DNA from: Lycorma delicatula | Lineage: Eukaryota; Arthropoda; Insecta; Hemiptera; Fulgoridae | Direction of reading: 5' to 3' | Assembly: GCF_047948215.1 (NCBI RefSeq) | Contig: NC_134455.1 | Location: 160,934,575 to 160,998,574 of the forward strand | Length of the DNA stretch: 64,000 bases | In this document: one piece after another, positions 61,380 through 64,000 of the stretch | Numbering within the stretch: position 1 is the first letter of the stretch | Layout of the letters: each line of letters starts with the position of its first letter | Translations under genes and position numbers: made by a program | Notes under the pieces: generated by a model | Told to the model about the DNA's origin: nothing | Database searches by the model: none | What the model saw: the letters and a program-made list of their open reading frames with translations, nothing else

Positions 61380-61750
61380 AGTGAGGTACGATTCTCCAAT
61401 TCTAAAAGATTAAGAGATAATAATTATAAAGAGGAAGAAAACATTACAACCAAGGAAAGAATAAAAAGATTAAGAAAGGATAATGAATATAAAGATGGAG
61501 AAAATTTGAAAAAAATTAAGTTCAGAAGAATTATTTCAAAACAAAGAGCGATTAAATGATTGGCAACAAAAAACAAATAAATGAAATTATGATCAACTCT
61601 GAATTAGGGAGAATATTGTTCGACAATATCAAAGTAGTAATGAACTAAAAGATAAGATCAGGAATGTATGCCTCAGTGTATATGTTGTTCTTGTGAGGGT
61701 CTATTTTTTAGTCACTCTGTAGTTAACTTTACTGTAGATAAAATTAAATA
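61380..61750 (+). mobile_element. Helitron N-terminal fragment
   Basis: From about 61400 to 61640 the plus strand has charged, repetitive sequence (LRDNNYKEEENI..KERIKRLRKDNEYKDGEN type), typical of the coiled N-terminus of insect helitron proteins, followed at 61655-61735 by MPQCICCSCEGLFFSHSVVN, a close match to the CxCCxGLFF zinc motif found there (ECCCCGGLFF..SVV). Stops interrupt the first part. The Rep and helicase domains are absent downstream. It lies in the orientation opposite to the helitron end at 50173-50660 and is probably a separate copy. Confidence 0.65.
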
Positions 61751-62094
61751 GAAATTCCATAATAATTATATAAAATAAAACAGAAATTAAACTAGAAAAT
61801 CCAAAAATAATACAATTCTAAATTATAACTTGCAATTAATATTAAATAATCAGATGTTTCACCAAATCTGTTACATGTTACATATACACATATGTAATAA
61901 TGCCTATTAAATTACATATACACATTTTTAAAAGTACATAAAATTTTATTTCACTAATACTTCTGATTTTTTTCATATTTTTTTTTATTGTTATTGAATA
62001 ATCATCGTAAAAATTTTTTACAACCGCGGGTTAAATTATTAATAAATCAATATATTTAAATTAAAAAAAAAAGTTAAAAAAGTCAGATGAAGTC

Positions 62095-62555
62095 TAATTC
62101 AAACTGATGTGTCTTCCCCTTACAAGATCCAAATATTTCATTAATTAAAATTTTATTTGGCTATAACTCTGGAATCAATGAAAATAAGTACCACTTATGA
62201 TATATTGTTGAAAAGCTTTCAATGAAGGCTTATTACTGCAGTTAAGAAAAAGTCCAAAATCCAATTTTCTTTGGATTTGGGCTTTTTTTGACACTTTTTG
62301 TTCAGTCGATTGCAATGAAAAGGAAGGGTGCACAGCTAGATGTTACAACAGTCTTAAATCCAAAATTTCAATATAGTACAGCTAATAGTTTTTGAGTTGT
62401 GCAAGACACATATGTACAGACATACATACGTATCATGCTGAAACTAGTCAATATGGATTCAGGGATGGTCAAAAAGGATATTTTCGTTGAAATCTGAAAA
62501 CCAAAATTTTTTGCAATCACAATACTTCCTTTACCTAGTACAATTAAGTAGAAAC
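62095..62555. repeat. Probable dispersed repeat with palindromic end
   Basis: The segment includes tcatgctgaaactagtcaat, atggattcagggatggtcaa and a closing acttcctttacctagtacaa then ttaagtag, which is an imperfect palindrome (tacttcctt..acttagtac). It is unusually patterned for intron background and resembles repeats found many times in large hemipteran genomes, but I found no second copy in this window. Confidence 0.4.
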
Positions 62556-64000
62556 AGAATTTTAACAATTAATTTTCGAAAGTAAACTGAAATTGGTTAA
62601 CTGTAAAAACTAAAAGACAATAACTAACTCAACTTGCACAGTTTAATGCGTACTACCGCACAAAGTTTTACACCACTACCTGCTTTAGCTGCACTGAGAG
62701 ATTCAGTGTTTTTAAAGAGAGAAATTCTAGGATGACTCATTAGTTAAATTTTGGTTGGGATGATGCCATATATTTGATGCAGATTTTATTTATTCTGCAA
62801 CAGGTCACACTATTAATCATATCAGACATGCTTATAACAAAATGCACAAGACAACAGATTGTTTCTATTATGCATTGAAAAATGACGTAATAGAGATCTT
62901 TAAACTAAGATAACTCAAAAATGAGATATGATAGAGAATTTTTTTATTACATTCTTTGTTTCAACATAAAACATACTTTATAAAACATTCATTAATGTAT
63001 TTGTTCTGAAAAAATTGTGTTGACTAATGTAATTAAATTGAATACGATAGTTATAAATTTTACCTAATATTTTCATAATTATTAGTAACTACATCTTGTA
63101 ACTTGTGTAATTGGTTCATTCACCCAACAGATAAGGTGGTAATTAACAGACAGGATGTCAGTATCATCATTGATCATTCAACTATTAACAAAATCAGTTG
63201 TAGTTGAAAAGTGATGATGCTTTTGGTCATAGTTTCATTTCCACTAAATGGCTTGGTTACTTTATCATGAGTTCCTACGAATCCTATGTCACCATTGGTT
63301 GTTTTTTATTGTTAGGGCAAAATTAATTAGACTGTTTCATGAAATACTGGCTTGAGATTGATGAAACTATCTGCCAACTAACTAGACATACAATCGCTGA
63401 ACATATACTACAATCCAAAAAATTATTGCTTCATATACTAATGGAAAGAAATGGTTCTTTGCAATGACAGAACAGATTTTTTTTATTTTTGTTTACTGCT
63501 AGTGCATCAGTGAATTAGTGGCTAGCATCATTTATCAATAATTATGACAGATTTTCTGTAACACTATAGAACCCAAGCTGAATAATCCAAGTAAAGATAT
63601 AAATATTAAACAACAGTAGCCCTAAACTATCACATACAATTACACTTACATAATAAATGTAACACCCTAGTACTTTACAAACTGCTGACTAAATCTGAAC
63701 AGTTGGTAAGGATAAGAAATGCAGCTAGTTCTGGCTTGACTGTTTATGTGATGATGCAGCTAATACTCAATTAAATCGGTGGCTTCCTGGTAGATGGCTT
63801 TGACAGCTCAGTTTTATATTCAACAAATAGAATGCAGTTTGAAAGATACAGAGAAATCAAGAAAGCAGTCCACAGTAGTATAGTCACTAATTGCAAACAG
63901 AAAAAAAAATTGCAGATAAAGTATTGCTGATGAAGGCCTAACTACTCTTCAAATATGTGCACAAAGAAAAAAACATATCCTAACACATCTCAATACACAA
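62556..64000. other. AT-rich sequence, no feature recognised
   Basis: Composition at 63120-64000 is somewhat less AT-rich, suggesting an old repeat, but no motif, TIR or exon was identified. Confidence 0.5.

Overview
The window reads as eukaryotic, AT-rich, mostly non-coding DNA from an insect with a large, transposon-filled genome. The single host exon set I can read matches an arthropod gene. The mix of mariner variants, helitrons, Penelope-like and non-LTR relics and tRNA-derived SINEs fits an insect, and Hemiptera is my guess, made on the general look of the repeats and not proven. No bacterial, viral or CRISPR features were seen.

The only host gene I can support lies on the minus strand and spans almost the whole window: the regulatory B (PR55/B55) subunit of protein phosphatase 2A (Drosophila twins, vertebrate PPP2R2 family). 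Four exons are visible: a distal alternative first exon (57037-57285), a proximal alternative first exon with only seven coding bases (ending at 31146), a shared second exon (30884-30949) and a third exon starting the WD40 propeller (5884-5981). Both first exons end in phase 1 with the same base, so each splices in frame to the shared exon. The remaining WD40 exons must lie left of base 1. The introns are about 26 kb and 25 kb.

Everything else recognisable is mobile-element debris inside or next to those introns. Left part (1-10 kb): a decayed mariner-like relic, a 556-bp fold-back element and two internally deleted mariners. 10-31 kb: a possible solo LTR, tandem repeats, a minus-strand mariner-like relic, two tRNA-derived SINEs and a piggyBac deletion derivative. 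31-40 kb: a 5'-truncated LINE, two mariner relics with a long direct repeat on either side of one of them, and an R1/I-like LINE inserted in a mariner. 46-49 kb: a nearly full-length but catalytically dead mariner with clear TIRs, and a hAT-like non-autonomous element. 50-56 kb: a helitron 3' end, a jockey-like LINE relic and another mariner-like relic. 58-62 kb: a Penelope-like GIY-YIG fragment, a broken copy of a multicopy arthropod gene family carrying a SINE of a second type, and a helitron N-terminal fragment.

No complete, clearly functional transposase or reverse transcriptase was found; each one read has stops, frameshifts, deletions or lost catalytic residues. Most remaining sequence (for example 11.5-18 kb, 25-27 kb, 40-46 kb, 62.6-64 kb) is AT-rich intron or flank with no feature I can name.
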